This document shows positions 24,389-33,286 of a stretch of DNA of 64,000 bases, piece by piece; the first letter of the stretch is position 1, and the number at the start of each line of letters is the position of its first letter. The position numbers were made by a program, and so were the translations under genes. Source of the DNA: Pyrodictiaceae archaeon (lineage in GTDB: Archaea > Thermoproteota > Thermoprotei_A > Sulfolobales > WANQ01); contig WANQ01000043.1 of NCBI GenBank assembly GCA_015521735.1, forward strand, positions 1-64,000, written 5' to 3'. The notes beneath the pieces were generated by a model that had not been told where the DNA came from, did no database searches, and saw only the letters and a program-made list of their open reading frames with translations.

Positions 24389-25867
24389 TTAGTGGTGTCT
24401 TCTTTTCAGGACAAGATACACTGTTAGGATAATTACTAGGATTAGAGCTATCATGGATACCTCATACCAGTATACTCCTTTATCTCCACGAGGAGCACTA
24501 GCTTGATCCAACAGGTATAGCATGTAGCCTTTATCTTTATCTTTAACTGATACTGCTACTTCAGTAATGTTGTCATTGTCTATGTCTGAGATTAATCCTC
24601 CACCATAGTTTTCTATCTCATTGATGTCTGCTTCAAATATTTGTGTAACATCTAGTGTTACTAGATCCATGTATAGAACTTTGAGTTTACCTTCACTCAT
24701 GCTTAACGCTATTGCTATGTAGTCTTTACCATTAATGTTATCTACGTTACCTATATCGTTTAGGGAAACTAAGTAGTCCCTATAGTTTTGGGGAAACAGG
24801 TATGTCTTAACTACTTTATTATTTAAATCAATTACAATAACTCCGGGATCTTCAAGAATTCTGCCTAGTATTATAGTATTGTTGTTTAATGGTGTAGAGC
24901 CTTTCTTTTCAACTATAGCGCTTAACATTACTTCATGAATGCCTATTTCGTCTAAGTTGAGTACGTATGACTTGTTTTCCCATAATGCTACTACTTTGAC
25001 ACCTTCACCATCCATTCCATAGAATAGTACTAATGGTTTAGAGTTAACTACCACCATACCAGCTTCTAGTACTATTCTTAAATCTAAACTAGTAGCGTCG
25101 AAATCCATTATTTTATCTACATGTAGCTCATAGTCTTTTACGTATGCATTAACTACTAGTATCCTATTCGAAGACGGTGGATTACATAGTAATAGTATGG
25201 TTATTTTTTGATAATTCTGTAAAGTGTTAACTGGTATAGCCTTCTTAGTGAAACAGTATTTTGCGTTCTTACTAATATTTTCTATTATCTTTGATGCTTC
25301 GTATATCTTATAGCTTCCTTCTATTGGGTCTATGTATATTATATAGTTTTTCAGTGATAGTAGTTTGCTTTCTACTAGGTGCAATAGTGTTTCATTAATT
25401 TCATCACGATCATAATCTCCTATACTGCTCGCTATAACTAGTGATTCATTTAAGATTTTTTCTAGAGTTTTATTACTTAAGACCTTGGTGCTTACCTTGT
25501 TATCTCTTATATCATAGATTAATATTGTTATAGCTGACTTATTGTTTAGTATTATGGATGATAGTGTCTTATTTACCTTGAATGCTTCTATGCACTTCTG
25601 AGTTCTAGGTAGAATACCTAGTTCCTGTGTTTTATTTAGCTCAAAGTCAATTAGTATTATTGCTGTCTTATTTCCATGTCCAGTGTAGGTACATGAAATT
25701 ACTTCTTTATATCCATCATTATCTACGTCTATTACTCCTATAGCCTTCCCTATGGGATAGTCTGAATATATTTTATGTACTAGTATGCTTGCATTAGCCA
25801 TTGTTTCTGTAGGTAGTAGAGATAGTATTGTGGCTACGAGAATTAGTGCTAATAGAGTCTTGTTCAC
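24389..25867 (-). CDS. Membrane-anchored extracellular FG-GAP/VCBS-like protein
   Basis: A 492-residue exported protein. An N-terminal signal peptide (LLALILVATILSLLPTETMA) is followed by a beta-rich ectodomain and a C-terminal membrane helix with a basic stop (MIALILVIILTVYLVLKRRHH region). Acidic calcium-type loops recur: DVDNDGYKEV near residue 45, DYDRDEINET, NVDNINGKDY and DIDNDNITEV. They are spaced as in FG-GAP beta-propellers. It likely sits in the pseudoperiplasm, bound to the membrane. Function unknown. A TATA box AAATAAATA (minus strand, about 25890-25898) and GAGGG before the ATG support the start. Confidence 0.7.
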   Translation of the reverse strand: MNKTLLALILVATILSLLPTETMANASILVHKIYSDYPIGKAIGVIDVDNDGYKEVISCTYTGHGNKTAIILIDFELNKTQELGILPRTQKCIEAFKVNKTLSSIILNNKSAITILIYDIRDNKVSTKVLSNKTLEKILNESLVIASSIGDYDRDEINETLLHLVESKLLSLKNYIIYIDPIEGSYKIYEASKIIENISKNAKYCFTKKAIPVNTLQNYQKITILLLCNPPSSNRILVVNAYVKDYELHVDKIMDFDATSLDLRIVLEAGMVVVNSKPLVLFYGMDGEGVKVVALWENKSYVLNLDEIGIHEVMLSAIVEKKGSTPLNNNTIILGRILEDPGVIVIDLNNKVVKTYLFPQNYRDYLVSLNDIGNVDNINGKDYIAIALSMSEGKLKVLYMDLVTLDVTQIFEADINEIENYGGGLISDIDNDNITEVAVSVKDKDKGYMLYLLDQASAPRGDKGVYWYEVSMIALILVIILTVYLVLKRRHH

Positions 25868-25891
25868 TCTCTTTCCCTCATAAGAGTTGTT

Positions 25892-25909
25892 TATTTATTT
25901 GAGTAAATA
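25892..25909 (-). promoter_or_regulatory. Promoter of FG-GAP gene
   Basis: TATTTA (25892-25897) and TAAATA (25904-25909) form an inverted repeat that contains the TATA box for the minus-strand gene starting at 25867. The rest of the 193-bp gap (25868-26060) includes a short open frame (25982-26110) that I do not call as a gene. Confidence 0.35.
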
Positions 25910-26060
25910 TTGTTTTCGTACTTCAAAGTGGTGTCTTAATGTGTTTTCCTTACTTAGCTTATACTTCAATAATATAAGTACTTGGAGCTCACTGGTATTG
26001 GGTTTAGTGTTGGAGGCGTAGTTGGCGGAGAAATTGGATATGTTATTGTTGTGTTTAAGG

Positions 26061-27182
26061 TTAGATTAGGCCTTGTTTTATTGTATACTCTACTACTGGA
26101 TCAGTTATAGCGTAAATTATGTCTCCTTGGGGGCTAAGTCTTTTTTCTATTAAGCCCATTTTTTGTAGCATTAGTAGTATTTCATGTAGTGCTGAATCAT
26201 ATATTGGTTTTAGTTCTTTGGCAAGTAGGTATCTTTTTATTTTACTCCATGTGTTGAGTCCGTTGGCTATTGCTTCGAGTACGTATTTGTATCTTTTGCT
26301 TCTGTTGTAGAGTTCGCTTAGTTCTTCTTTGACTAGTGTTGAGCCTTTAATGAGTGTTTCATTTATTGCTTCACGGGTTAGTCCTTTGTCTATGCATGTT
26401 CTTCCGAAGTATACTAGCCAGCCTATTATACCGTTGAAAGTATTTGCTGCTTCTTCTATTATTTCTCGTGGAGGCTCTATGCCGTATTCTCTAAACCCTT
26501 TGATTAGGAATTCTATGCTTTGGCTTATGCTTAGCCTAGTAAGTGTTATTTCGTAGGTGTATCTACCGTAGAGTTCTGATTGGGGATCATTTATTTTTAG
26601 GAAGTCGTGGAGTAATCCTACTTCACTACCAGTTAGTACTAGTGTTAGGTTTTGTAGGTTGTCGTAGATGTAGGCTATTATTGAGCGGAAATTTATCTTT
26701 GAGAATCTAAGGTATTGTGCTTCATCTAATACTAGCACTATTCTCTGGCTATTGTCTTTGGCCCATTCGTTGAGTGTGTTGAATATTTTTGTTAAGGTAT
26801 AGGGTAAGTGTGAGGGCTTAGCATTGAGTTTTACTTGAAGCCCCATAATTGATACTTCTTTAATAGATTTTAAATACTCTATTATTTGTTTCCACTTATA
26901 CTTCTTTATAATAGTTTTTAGGATGTCTTCAACTAATAGGCCAATTGCATACGATGGTATATACTTGTACTCTCTGTATATGCTTCGTACATCAGCATAA
27001 GCATATGGTATTTTCAGGGTATTTAATGCTACTTTAACTAAGCTCGACTTACCAATTCTCCTAATCCCTAAGACTAAGATTAATCTTCTTCCCTCCACTA
27101 TACCTTTCCTAAATAATTCCAGCTCTCTTTCACGATTATAGAAGTCATTTGGATTTTCCTTAACCCCTTCATCAAATAGCAC
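26061..27182 (-). CDS. Archaeal AAA-type ATPase with C-terminal winged helix
   Basis: A 373-residue archaeal ATPase. NPNDFYNRERELELFRKG is the entry motif, VLGIRRIGKSSLVKVAL Walker A, RIVLVLDEAQYLRF Walker B, and LTLVLTGSEVGLLHDF sensor 1. The C-terminal 75 residues form a winged helix (LNTWSKIKRYLLAKEL, then LHEILLMLQKMGLIEKRL). Closest in this window to the ATPases at 12367 and 31449, which have the same order of motifs. GTG start at 27182. A dyad lies just upstream (27203-27220). Divergent from the radical SAM gene. Role unknown; autoregulation is suggested by the layout. Confidence 0.8.
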   Translation of the reverse strand: MLFDEGVKENPNDFYNRERELELFRKGIVEGRRLILVLGIRRIGKSSLVKVALNTLKIPYAYADVRSIYREYKYIPSYAIGLLVEDILKTIIKKYKWKQIIEYLKSIKEVSIMGLQVKLNAKPSHLPYTLTKIFNTLNEWAKDNSQRIVLVLDEAQYLRFSKINFRSIIAYIYDNLQNLTLVLTGSEVGLLHDFLKINDPQSELYGRYTYEITLTRLSISQSIEFLIKGFREYGIEPPREIIEEAANTFNGIIGWLVYFGRTCIDKGLTREAINETLIKGSTLVKEELSELYNRSKRYKYVLEAIANGLNTWSKIKRYLLAKELKPIYDSALHEILLMLQKMGLIEKRLSPQGDIIYAITDPVVEYTIKQGLI

Positions 27183-27184
27183 TG

Positions 27185-27220
27185 CTACACCCCCTAGGAG
27201 TAACTACACCCCTCTGTAGT
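27185..27220 (-). promoter_or_regulatory. Dyad and repeated half-site at ATPase promoter
   Basis: ACTACA (27203-27208) and TGTAGT (27215-27220) are perfect inverted arms. The half-site CTACACCCC at 27204-27212 is repeated at 27185-27193, directly before the GTG start at 27182. The probable minus-strand TATA-like AGTAAAAAG lies at about 27229-27237, outside the dyad. The layout copies the other AAA ATPase promoters. Operator role inferred. Confidence 0.45.
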
Positions 27221-27281
27221 AAATGAATCTTTTTACTACCCTAAGCTACGAGAATGTAGTTTAGAGGAGGTTGCTTAGAGT

Positions 27282-28346
27282 ATGGGTACTAGGTATTATG
27301 TTGCGAGATTATGGGAGAAAGCTAATGGTAGAATAAGATGTCTTGTATGTGAAAGAAAGTGTACCCTAAACGTTGGTCAGATGGGTTTTTGCGGAAATTA
27401 CCAGAATATTGATGGTAAGCTAGTACATGCAGGTTATGGTCTTGTTAGTGCAGTGGAAAGTCGTCCCATTGAGATTAAGCCTTTCTTTCACTACTGGCCT
27501 GGTAGTAGTGCATTAACGTTTAGTTTATGGAGCTGTAGTTTTCTTTGCCCATGGTGCCAGAACTGGAGTCTTAGTAAGCGTAAGCCTAAGCCAGGTAGTG
27601 ATGAGTATATTCCTCCAGAGAAACTTGTAGAGCTGGCATTAAGGGCTGGTGATGAGGGGTTATGTGCTAGCTTTAATGAGCCTACGATAGGCTTCGATTA
27701 CTTGGTAGATGTATTCGAACTTGGTAGGAAGCATGGGCTCTATGGCACTATAGTTACTAATGGCTACATGACATCGAAGGCACTGAAACTATTACTCGAG
27801 GTGGGTGTCGACGGCTATAGCATAGATATTAAGGGGTGTCCGGAAACATATCGTCGATACATAGGGACTATTAATGGTGCTGAAGTGGTTTTACGTAACG
27901 CTAAATACATACTAGATAATGGCGGACATGTTGAAATGGTCTTCCTAGTGGTACCGGGAGCAAATGATAGTAATGAATGTATTGAATGGGTACTAGGAAA
28001 ACTATACGATAATCTGGGACCAGATACTCCACTACATATCAATCGCTACTACCCAGCATATAAGTATAGTAAACCACCAACACCTATTAGTACATTACTA
28101 CGCGTATATGATAAAGCAAAGAAAATGGGATTCAACTACGTGTATATAGGAAATATTGGAGCTGGAACACCATATGAGAATACTTATTGCCCAAAATGTG
28201 GTAAAACATTGATAGTAAGATATGGCACTGAAATAGTAGAATACAATATTACTAGCGATGGAAAATGCCCTAGATGTGGGCACCGCATACTAATTAGGGG
28301 TAAACCTATTCTAAAGCACAGTACTCGATGGAGAAGCTGGATATAG
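27282..28346 (+). CDS. amrS: Radical SAM protein of the AMMECR1/Memo-associated type (AmrS)
   Basis: A 354-residue radical SAM enzyme. The [4Fe-4S]-SAM motif is CSFLCPWC. N-terminal CLVCERKCTLNVGQMGFCGN is an extra cysteine block typical of the AmrS/PflA-like group. FNEPTIGFDYLVDVFELG and DGYSIDIKG are core barrel motifs. The C-terminus carries two zinc-ribbon-like pairs, CPKCGKT and CPRCGHR. Partners AMMECR1 and Memo, normally encoded by the same genomes, are not in the window. The reaction is not established. GGAGG precedes the ATG. It is divergent from the ATPase gene. Confidence 0.85.
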   Translation: MGTRYYVARLWEKANGRIRCLVCERKCTLNVGQMGFCGNYQNIDGKLVHAGYGLVSAVESRPIEIKPFFHYWPGSSALTFSLWSCSFLCPWCQNWSLSKRKPKPGSDEYIPPEKLVELALRAGDEGLCASFNEPTIGFDYLVDVFELGRKHGLYGTIVTNGYMTSKALKLLLEVGVDGYSIDIKGCPETYRRYIGTINGAEVVLRNAKYILDNGGHVEMVFLVVPGANDSNECIEWVLGKLYDNLGPDTPLHINRYYPAYKYSKPPTPISTLLRVYDKAKKMGFNYVYIGNIGAGTPYENTYCPKCGKTLIVRYGTEIVEYNITSDGKCPRCGHRILIRGKPILKHSTRWRSWI

Positions 28347-28425
28347 TGGTTAAACAAGTAATTGACCACCTGGATACGGTAGACATATATACCTACTCTA
28401 CTTCTAAGCACTTAGGGTCTAAGAG

Positions 28426-29637
28426 ATGGATGCAAGAATTATAGCTGGAATAATAGTAGCATTACTCATAGGCGTAATAATAGGCTATGCTATAACAAGT
28501 ACTACTACTAAACCCAGCACCATAACAACCACAATACTAAAACCAACAACCATAACTAGTACAATTACTAAAACACTAACAACACTTGAAACAACAACTA
28601 GAACAACCATAGTCACTAGTCCAACAACTATTACGAGAACTACAACTATACCAGTAACAATTACCTATACTACACCAGTAACAATAGTCGATGCTCTTGG
28701 AAGAGAAGTGTTATTCACGAAGCCTCCTAAGAGGGTAGTTAGCTTAGCGCCAAGTATAACCGAAATACTGTTCGCGTCAGGCTTAGACGACTATGTAGTA
28801 GGTGTAGATAAGTATAGTAATTATCCGCCTAAAGTAGTTGAACTAGTTGAGAAAGGCGTAATTAAGGTTGTAGGAGGCTACTGGAATCCCGACATAGAGA
28901 AAATAGTTGAGCTTAAACCAGACTTAGTTCTAGCATCAGCTGGCGTTCCATCACATGTACAACTACTTAGTAAATTTAAGGAACTAGGTATAAGAGTTGT
29001 ATACCTTAAAGCTAGCTCAGCTCAAAACATATACGATATATTCTATGATATAAGGCTAGTAGCGCATATATTTAAAGTAGATGATAAAGCTGAAGAAGTA
29101 GTAAGTAGTATAGAGGCTAAGATAGAGAATATAACATCTACTCTAGCTAAAGCAAATACTACACCAGTTAAAGTACTAATACTATTAGGACCACCTTCAT
29201 GGGGCTTATGGACTAGTGGTAGTGGTACTTTCATAGACTATGTGATTAAAACTGCTGGTGGCGTGAACATCGCGGGTAATTATCATGGATGGGTTCAGCT
29301 AAGTTATGAAGACATAGTATCAGCTAACCCGGATGTAATCATAGTAACTGTTATGGGGCTAAACCCTAAGGACGTGTTATCGGAATTAGCTAAAACTCCA
29401 TTAAATGAAACCAATGCCTTCAAGAAAGGTAATGTCTATGTTTTGACGGGTGAAGCAGACGATATTCTAACACGTCCTGGGCCTAGGGTAGGTGAAGCAG
29501 TAGAACTTGTAGCTAAGATTCTTCACCCAGAGCTTTTCGGCGAAGTAAGTAGAGCTGATGTAACTAAGATGCAGAGTTCCCAATACATGTTAAGAGTAGA
29601 GTATTCGGTAGCTGGTGGTATTGTCGTTGAAGCTTAG
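28426..29637 (+). CDS. ABC transporter substrate-binding protein, BtuF/FepB type
   Basis: A 403-residue exported binding protein. An N-terminal membrane anchor (IIAGIIVALLIGVIIGYAI) is followed by a threonine-rich linker of about 60 residues, typical of crenarchaeal surface proteins and probably O-glycosylated. The binding domain starts at TIVDALGREVLF and shows KRVVSLAPSITEILFASG, DLVLASAGVPSH and ANPDVIIVTVMG. It belongs to the cluster that binds corrinoids, haem or ferric chelates. The permease and ATPase genes follow at once. Corrinoid is favoured because cbiB is present, but iron chelates remain possible. Confidence 0.88.
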   Translation: MDARIIAGIIVALLIGVIIGYAITSTTTKPSTITTTILKPTTITSTITKTLTTLETTTRTTIVTSPTTITRTTTIPVTITYTTPVTIVDALGREVLFTKPPKRVVSLAPSITEILFASGLDDYVVGVDKYSNYPPKVVELVEKGVIKVVGGYWNPDIEKIVELKPDLVLASAGVPSHVQLLSKFKELGIRVVYLKASSAQNIYDIFYDIRLVAHIFKVDDKAEEVVSSIEAKIENITSTLAKANTTPVKVLILLGPPSWGLWTSGSGTFIDYVIKTAGGVNIAGNYHGWVQLSYEDIVSANPDVIIVTVMGLNPKDVLSELAKTPLNETNAFKKGNVYVLTGEADDILTRPGPRVGEAVELVAKILHPELFGEVSRADVTKMQSSQYMLRVEYSVAGGIVVEA

Positions 29638-30661
29638 TGAGCTATACCAGTTTAGGTTAAGGAGGTTTTTTGCATCTATTATCTTAGGGGTAGTATTATT
29701 AGTTATAGCTTTAATGGTATCTCTCTCCATAGGCTCTACAAGTTACGGCTTAATAGATGTACTCCATGCTTTTGCATGGAAGCTGGGCTTGGAGTCAAAA
29801 CCAGATAACGTGTTGATAATTGAGTTAAGACTTACACGTAGCCTTGTAGCATTACTTACTGGTGCATGTCTTGGTATTGCTGGAGTACTTGTACAGTCTA
29901 TTACACGTAATCCTTTAGCTGAACCATTCCTACTAGGGCTATCTTCAACTGCTTTAACAACTGTAGCATTAACTGTTCTCTTAGCACCAAGCATACTTGC
30001 CATAAGGTATACTACCGTGTTGGTTGCGTTTATGGGAGCATTCATAGGCTTCACCCTAACACTGCTACTAAGTGAGCTTGCAGGTGGTTCTCCTCTAGCT
30101 CTAATCCTAGCTGGAATAGCTGTTTCATCTATTTTTTCAGGTTTTTCCCATGTACTAGCATTTCTTGTTCAATCAGAACTACGAATGCCATTCCTTATAC
30201 TACTTCTAGGAACTTTTTCTTCAAGCCTGAAACCCGATGTAACATTACTATCCATTGTACTTGGCATAGGTTTTACCATATCAATGGTTCTGGCTAAGCC
30301 ATTAAACGCTCTACTATATGGAGACGACTATGCAAGCCAGCTAGGGTACAATCCTAGAACCATACGTAGAATTTCATCACTTATAGCTAGTTTTCTAACT
30401 GGGGCTACTGTAGCTATTGTTGGAATAATAGGTTTCATAGGATTAGTTGTTCCACATCTTGCTCGTATGCTTATAGGCGGGGATAATAGGCAGGTAGTAC
30501 CGTTATCGGCTATAATTGGTGGAAGTCTCTTAGTCTTAGCAGACGTAGCTGTAAGAATTATTTCAGCATATGGTGTAGGTGAACTCCCTGTAAGCGCTAT
30601 AACAAGTATTATAGGAGCTCCATTCTTCGCATACCTGCTAATAAGGAAGATGCGGGGTTAG
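29615..30661 (+). CDS. ABC transporter permease, FecCD/BtuC type
   Basis: A 348-residue permease with about ten helices. Family blocks visible: RLTRSLVALLTGACLGIAGV, LVQSITRNPLAEPFLLGLSS, GDDYASQLGYNPRTIRR and GIIGFIGLVVPHLARMLIG, the coupling region. The GTG start at 29615 lies 23 bases inside the binding-protein gene. GGTGG at 29614-29618 makes TTG 29627 (MKLSELYQF) the better-spaced start, so the true protein may be four residues shorter. Translationally coupled to the neighbours on both sides. Confidence 0.9.
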   Translation: MVLSLKLSELYQFRLRRFFASIILGVVLLVIALMVSLSIGSTSYGLIDVLHAFAWKLGLESKPDNVLIIELRLTRSLVALLTGACLGIAGVLVQSITRNPLAEPFLLGLSSTALTTVALTVLLAPSILAIRYTTVLVAFMGAFIGFTLTLLLSELAGGSPLALILAGIAVSSIFSGFSHVLAFLVQSELRMPFLILLLGTFSSSLKPDVTLLSIVLGIGFTISMVLAKPLNALLYGDDYASQLGYNPRTIRRISSLIASFLTGATVAIVGIIGFIGLVVPHLARMLIGGDNRQVVPLSAIIGGSLLVLADVAVRIISAYGVGELPVSAITSIIGAPFFAYLLIRKMRG

Positions 30662-30668
30662 AGTGTAA

Positions 30669-31448
30669 ATGAAGGTGAAGGTTCTAGGAGTTGAATTCTA
30701 CTATGATTCCCTAAAAGTACTAGATAACGTGGAGTTCGAGGTTAATGAAGGTGAACTAGTATCGATAATTGGCCCTAATGGAGCAGGTAAGACAACACTA
30801 CTTAAATGCATTGCAAGAATACTTAAGCCTAGGAAAGGAGCCGTATACGTAGATGGAGTAAGCTTATGGAGTCTTAAGCCTAGAGAAGCTGCTAGAATAG
30901 TTGCCTATGCTGAAACAAGTATTGTACCAGAATTCCAGTTAACTGTACTAGACTATGTGTTAACCGCAAGATACCCGCATACTAATCCGGTAAAGTTATG
31001 GGAGGATTACAGGGATATAGAGATTGTAGAACAAGCACTTAGAGAGCTAGGTATAGCTCATTTAGCTAATCGTAAGCTTGGACAAATTAGTAGTGGTGAA
31101 CTTCAACGTGTTATACTTGCACGGATAATTGCGCAGGAGCCAAAGGTACTGTTAATTGATGAGCCAACAGCATTCCTAGACCTTAAGTATAGGCTTGAAG
31201 TAATGGAAATTTTAAGAAAGCTCTCAAAGGAGAAAAACCTTACAATTATAGTAGCTATACATGACTTGGAGCTAGCAGCAAGATACTCAGATAAACTAAT
31301 ACTAATACATAAGGGAAAAATCGTAGCAGCAGGTAGTCCAAGAACTGTGCTTACACCAGAAAACATTGAGAAGACTTATGGCGTAAAAGTTGACGTAATA
31401 GAACACTTTAAGCACGGCTTAATAATTGTACCATTAGAGCCTCTCTAA
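30669..31448 (+). CDS. ABC transporter ATPase, FecE/BtuD type
   Basis: A 259-residue ABC ATPase completing the importer. Walker A is IIGPNGAGKTTLLKC, the Q-loop region AYAETSIVPEFQLTV, the signature LGQISSGELQRVILARI, Walker B KVLLIDEPTAFLD and the H-loop VAIHDLELA. Eight bases after the permease gene. Substrate class is shared with its partners: corrinoid or iron chelate. The Q-loop glutamine is replaced by an AYAET form (Glu), as seen in some archaeal members. The stop abuts that of the convergent ATPase gene with no space between. Confidence 0.9.
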   Translation: MKVKVLGVEFYYDSLKVLDNVEFEVNEGELVSIIGPNGAGKTTLLKCIARILKPRKGAVYVDGVSLWSLKPREAARIVAYAETSIVPEFQLTVLDYVLTARYPHTNPVKLWEDYRDIEIVEQALRELGIAHLANRKLGQISSGELQRVILARIIAQEPKVLLIDEPTAFLDLKYRLEVMEILRKLSKEKNLTIIVAIHDLELAARYSDKLILIHKGKIVAAGSPRTVLTPENIEKTYGVKVDVIEHFKHGLIIVPLEPL

Positions 31449-32402
31449 CTATAACTCCATGACAAGTCTCCTAAGTACTGGATCAGATGTAACATAGGTT
31501 GCCCCCCTCTTCTCAACTATGAATGCATATTCAAGGTTACGGAGCATATCTCTCAACACCTTCTTATTAACATTTAAGCCTAGCTCTAGATCTCTCCAAC
31601 GTGCTGGAAGCATCTTTAACAATCTAATATACTTGTCTCTATTCTTCTTGTTGGATAGGAAGCGTTCTAATTCATTCATCATTATCTTCTTACCCTCACT
31701 ATATACTAGTTCCAATGCCTTACTGTGAGGTACTCTTCTAATACACCTATAGTTGCCGTAGTATGCCAGCCATCCAACATATCCATTAAATAACTCTACA
31801 ACTTCGTCAATCTCACTATCACTAATCCTTAAACCGCATTCACTAAATCCTTGTAGAAGAAACTCCCTACTTAGTTCACGAGTGAAAGGATTAAGTCTTA
31901 GAATTGCAGGTTGCCTACCATACATGGGATTTAGTGGCCCAGGCTCTATTAAGTTCTTTATAACCCCCACCATGGAGCCTGTGAACACGAATCTTATGTC
32001 ATATGTATCCCATACCCTCTTCAATATCTTTAAGAAATAATTTGATGGAAGCTCCTGAACTTCGTCTAACCCTATAACCCTACCTTCTAATTTGGAGAAC
32101 ACATCATCTACTATCTTAGTCCATGTAACTTTAGCTAATCCTAAATCAATACTTATCTTTAAATCCCTAACGTGCTTCATTAACTCTGCTATTAGTTCTC
32201 GTATACTTCTCATACCCATAGCATTAACATATATCCCGTCTACCTCGTTTAGAAATGTCTTCAACAATGATGTTTTACCTGTCATCCTCTTACCAAGAAC
32301 TATTACCCATTCTGTTCTAGTAAGCCTATGCAATTCTCTTAACTCTTCTTCTCTATCAAATAGCTCATCCCTATTCTCCTTAGGTGTTAATTTAAACAAC
32401 AT
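31449..32402 (-). CDS. Archaeal AAA-type ATPase with C-terminal winged helix
   Basis: A 317-residue ATPase, the shortest of the four here. NRDELFDREEELRELHRL is the entry motif, VLGKRMTGKTSLLKTFL Walker A, GRVIGLDEVQELPSN Walker B, and IRFVFTGSMVGVIKNL sensor 1. The C-terminal part looks like a winged helix (ARWRDLELGLNVNKKVLRDM, then LRNLEYAFIVEKRG). ATG at 32402. Two identical 14-bp palindromes lie between its TATA box and the ATG, one of the clearest operator candidates in the window. Stop codons of this gene and the convergent ABC ATPase are adjacent. Confidence 0.8.
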   Translation of the reverse strand: MLFKLTPKENRDELFDREEELRELHRLTRTEWVIVLGKRMTGKTSLLKTFLNEVDGIYVNAMGMRSIRELIAELMKHVRDLKISIDLGLAKVTWTKIVDDVFSKLEGRVIGLDEVQELPSNYFLKILKRVWDTYDIRFVFTGSMVGVIKNLIEPGPLNPMYGRQPAILRLNPFTRELSREFLLQGFSECGLRISDSEIDEVVELFNGYVGWLAYYGNYRCIRRVPHSKALELVYSEGKKIMMNELERFLSNKKNRDKYIRLLKMLPARWRDLELGLNVNKKVLRDMLRNLEYAFIVEKRGATYVTSDPVLRRLVMEL

Positions 32403-32406
32403 GATA

Positions 32407-32438
32407 GGTTACCTAGGTAACTGGTTACCTAGGTAACC
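32407..32438 (-). promoter_or_regulatory. Tandem 14-bp palindromes at ATPase promoter
   Basis: GTTACCTAGGTAAC, a perfect palindrome, occurs at 32408-32421 and again at 32424-32437 (16 bp when the flanking G and C of the second are counted). Centres are 16 bp apart. On the minus strand the TATA box AATATAAAG (about 32438-32446) precedes them and the ATG (32402) follows six bases later. The expected transcription start falls inside the proximal copy. The arrangement strongly resembles an autoregulated operator. Confidence 0.65.
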
Positions 32439-32476
32439 TTTATATTGTTTACTCAGACCACCTGCTTAACTAAGTA

Positions 32477-33277
32477 CTACTTGATTTCAAGGAATACTCC
32501 TTTCTGTGAAAGTTCCTTTAGTCTATCCATTATTATCTTTATCATTTCCCCTAAAACTTTCCTATTATCATATCTCTCTATTATCTCTCTTAGAACTTGT
32601 GGAGGTTCTTTTTTGAGTTTTAAAGCTTCCTTAACCATTAACGGCATTGCTCTTACAACGTTATCTACTATTGTTATGTTAGCCATTTGAGCTGTTCTTG
32701 AGAAGGGGTTAAGGTCTATTGCTATAACTGTTTTACCCATTCTCCTTAACGCTTCAGTTCTATCACCATCCTCTAATGGTACTAAGACCACGTCAGCTAC
32801 GAGTATTCCACGTGGACTAACCCTCCTACGCTCACTATGTAGCTCCGGTATTGTAGCTGAAGCATCATCACCTACTCCTAAAACCTCTTTTGCACCATAT
32901 TCTTTGAGTAGTTGAGCTATTTTTTCCTCTCTCTCCCTAGTACGGTAAAACAGGTTAACCTCTATTTTAGCACCAGTAGCCTCAGCTAATCTAACAATAT
33001 GCTCTGGTACTAGTACAGCAGTATTACCGTTAACCGAGATCACGGGATGCTTAGCCAACAACATTGATGCTACAGCAGCCCTAATAGCCTCCATTGCAGG
33101 AGGCCAAGTTTTCTCACCGAGAATGTAGTCAAAGCACTCTCCTCGTCCATGAGCTATTAGTCCTTCTAAGACAACAATACCCTTCCTAACACCATCAACT
33201 ATCTTCTCACGTAATAACAATGACTCATACCTAGGATGACTAGGAGGTATTTTAACCACGAAATACCAGCCTCCCAT
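32477..33277 (-). CDS. 4-phosphopantoate-beta-alanine ligase (archaeal phosphopantothenate synthetase)
   Basis: A 266-residue archaeal PPS. It joins 4-phosphopantoate and beta-alanine with ATP, the archaeal route to CoA. Recognisable family blocks: IPPSHPRYESLLLREKIVDG, VLEGLIAHGRGECFDYILGE in consecutive pieces, VLGVGDDASATIPELHSERR, GDRTEALRRMGKTVIAIDLN and PFSRTAQMANITIVDN. It begins nine bases after the MrpD-type gene and may be the last gene of the hydrogenase-Mrp transcript, or have its own weak promoter. The beta-alanine could come from the MfnA-type decarboxylase at 3110-4297. Confidence 0.9.
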   Translation of the reverse strand: MGGWYFVVKIPPSHPRYESLLLREKIVDGVRKGIVVLEGLIAHGRGECFDYILGEKTWPPAMEAIRAAVASMLLAKHPVISVNGNTAVLVPEHIVRLAEATGAKIEVNLFYRTREREEKIAQLLKEYGAKEVLGVGDDASATIPELHSERRRVSPRGILVADVVLVPLEDGDRTEALRRMGKTVIAIDLNPFSRTAQMANITIVDNVVRAMPLMVKEALKLKKEPPQVLREIIERYDNRKVLGEMIKIIMDRLKELSQKGVFLEIK

Positions 33278-33286
33278 CCTCCTCCT

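Noticed and set aside
25982..26110. Open frame of 42 codons with glycine-rich hydrophobic sequence, starting TTG, before and into the ATPase 3' end
   Set aside because: No ribosome-binding site, overlaps a real gene on the other strand for about half its length, and no family resemblance. Could be a remnant but I cannot support it.
28490..28690. Low-complexity ACA/ACT-rich stretch that looks like a repeat array
   Set aside because: It is the in-frame threonine-rich linker of the ABC binding protein, a normal feature of archaeal surface proteins.
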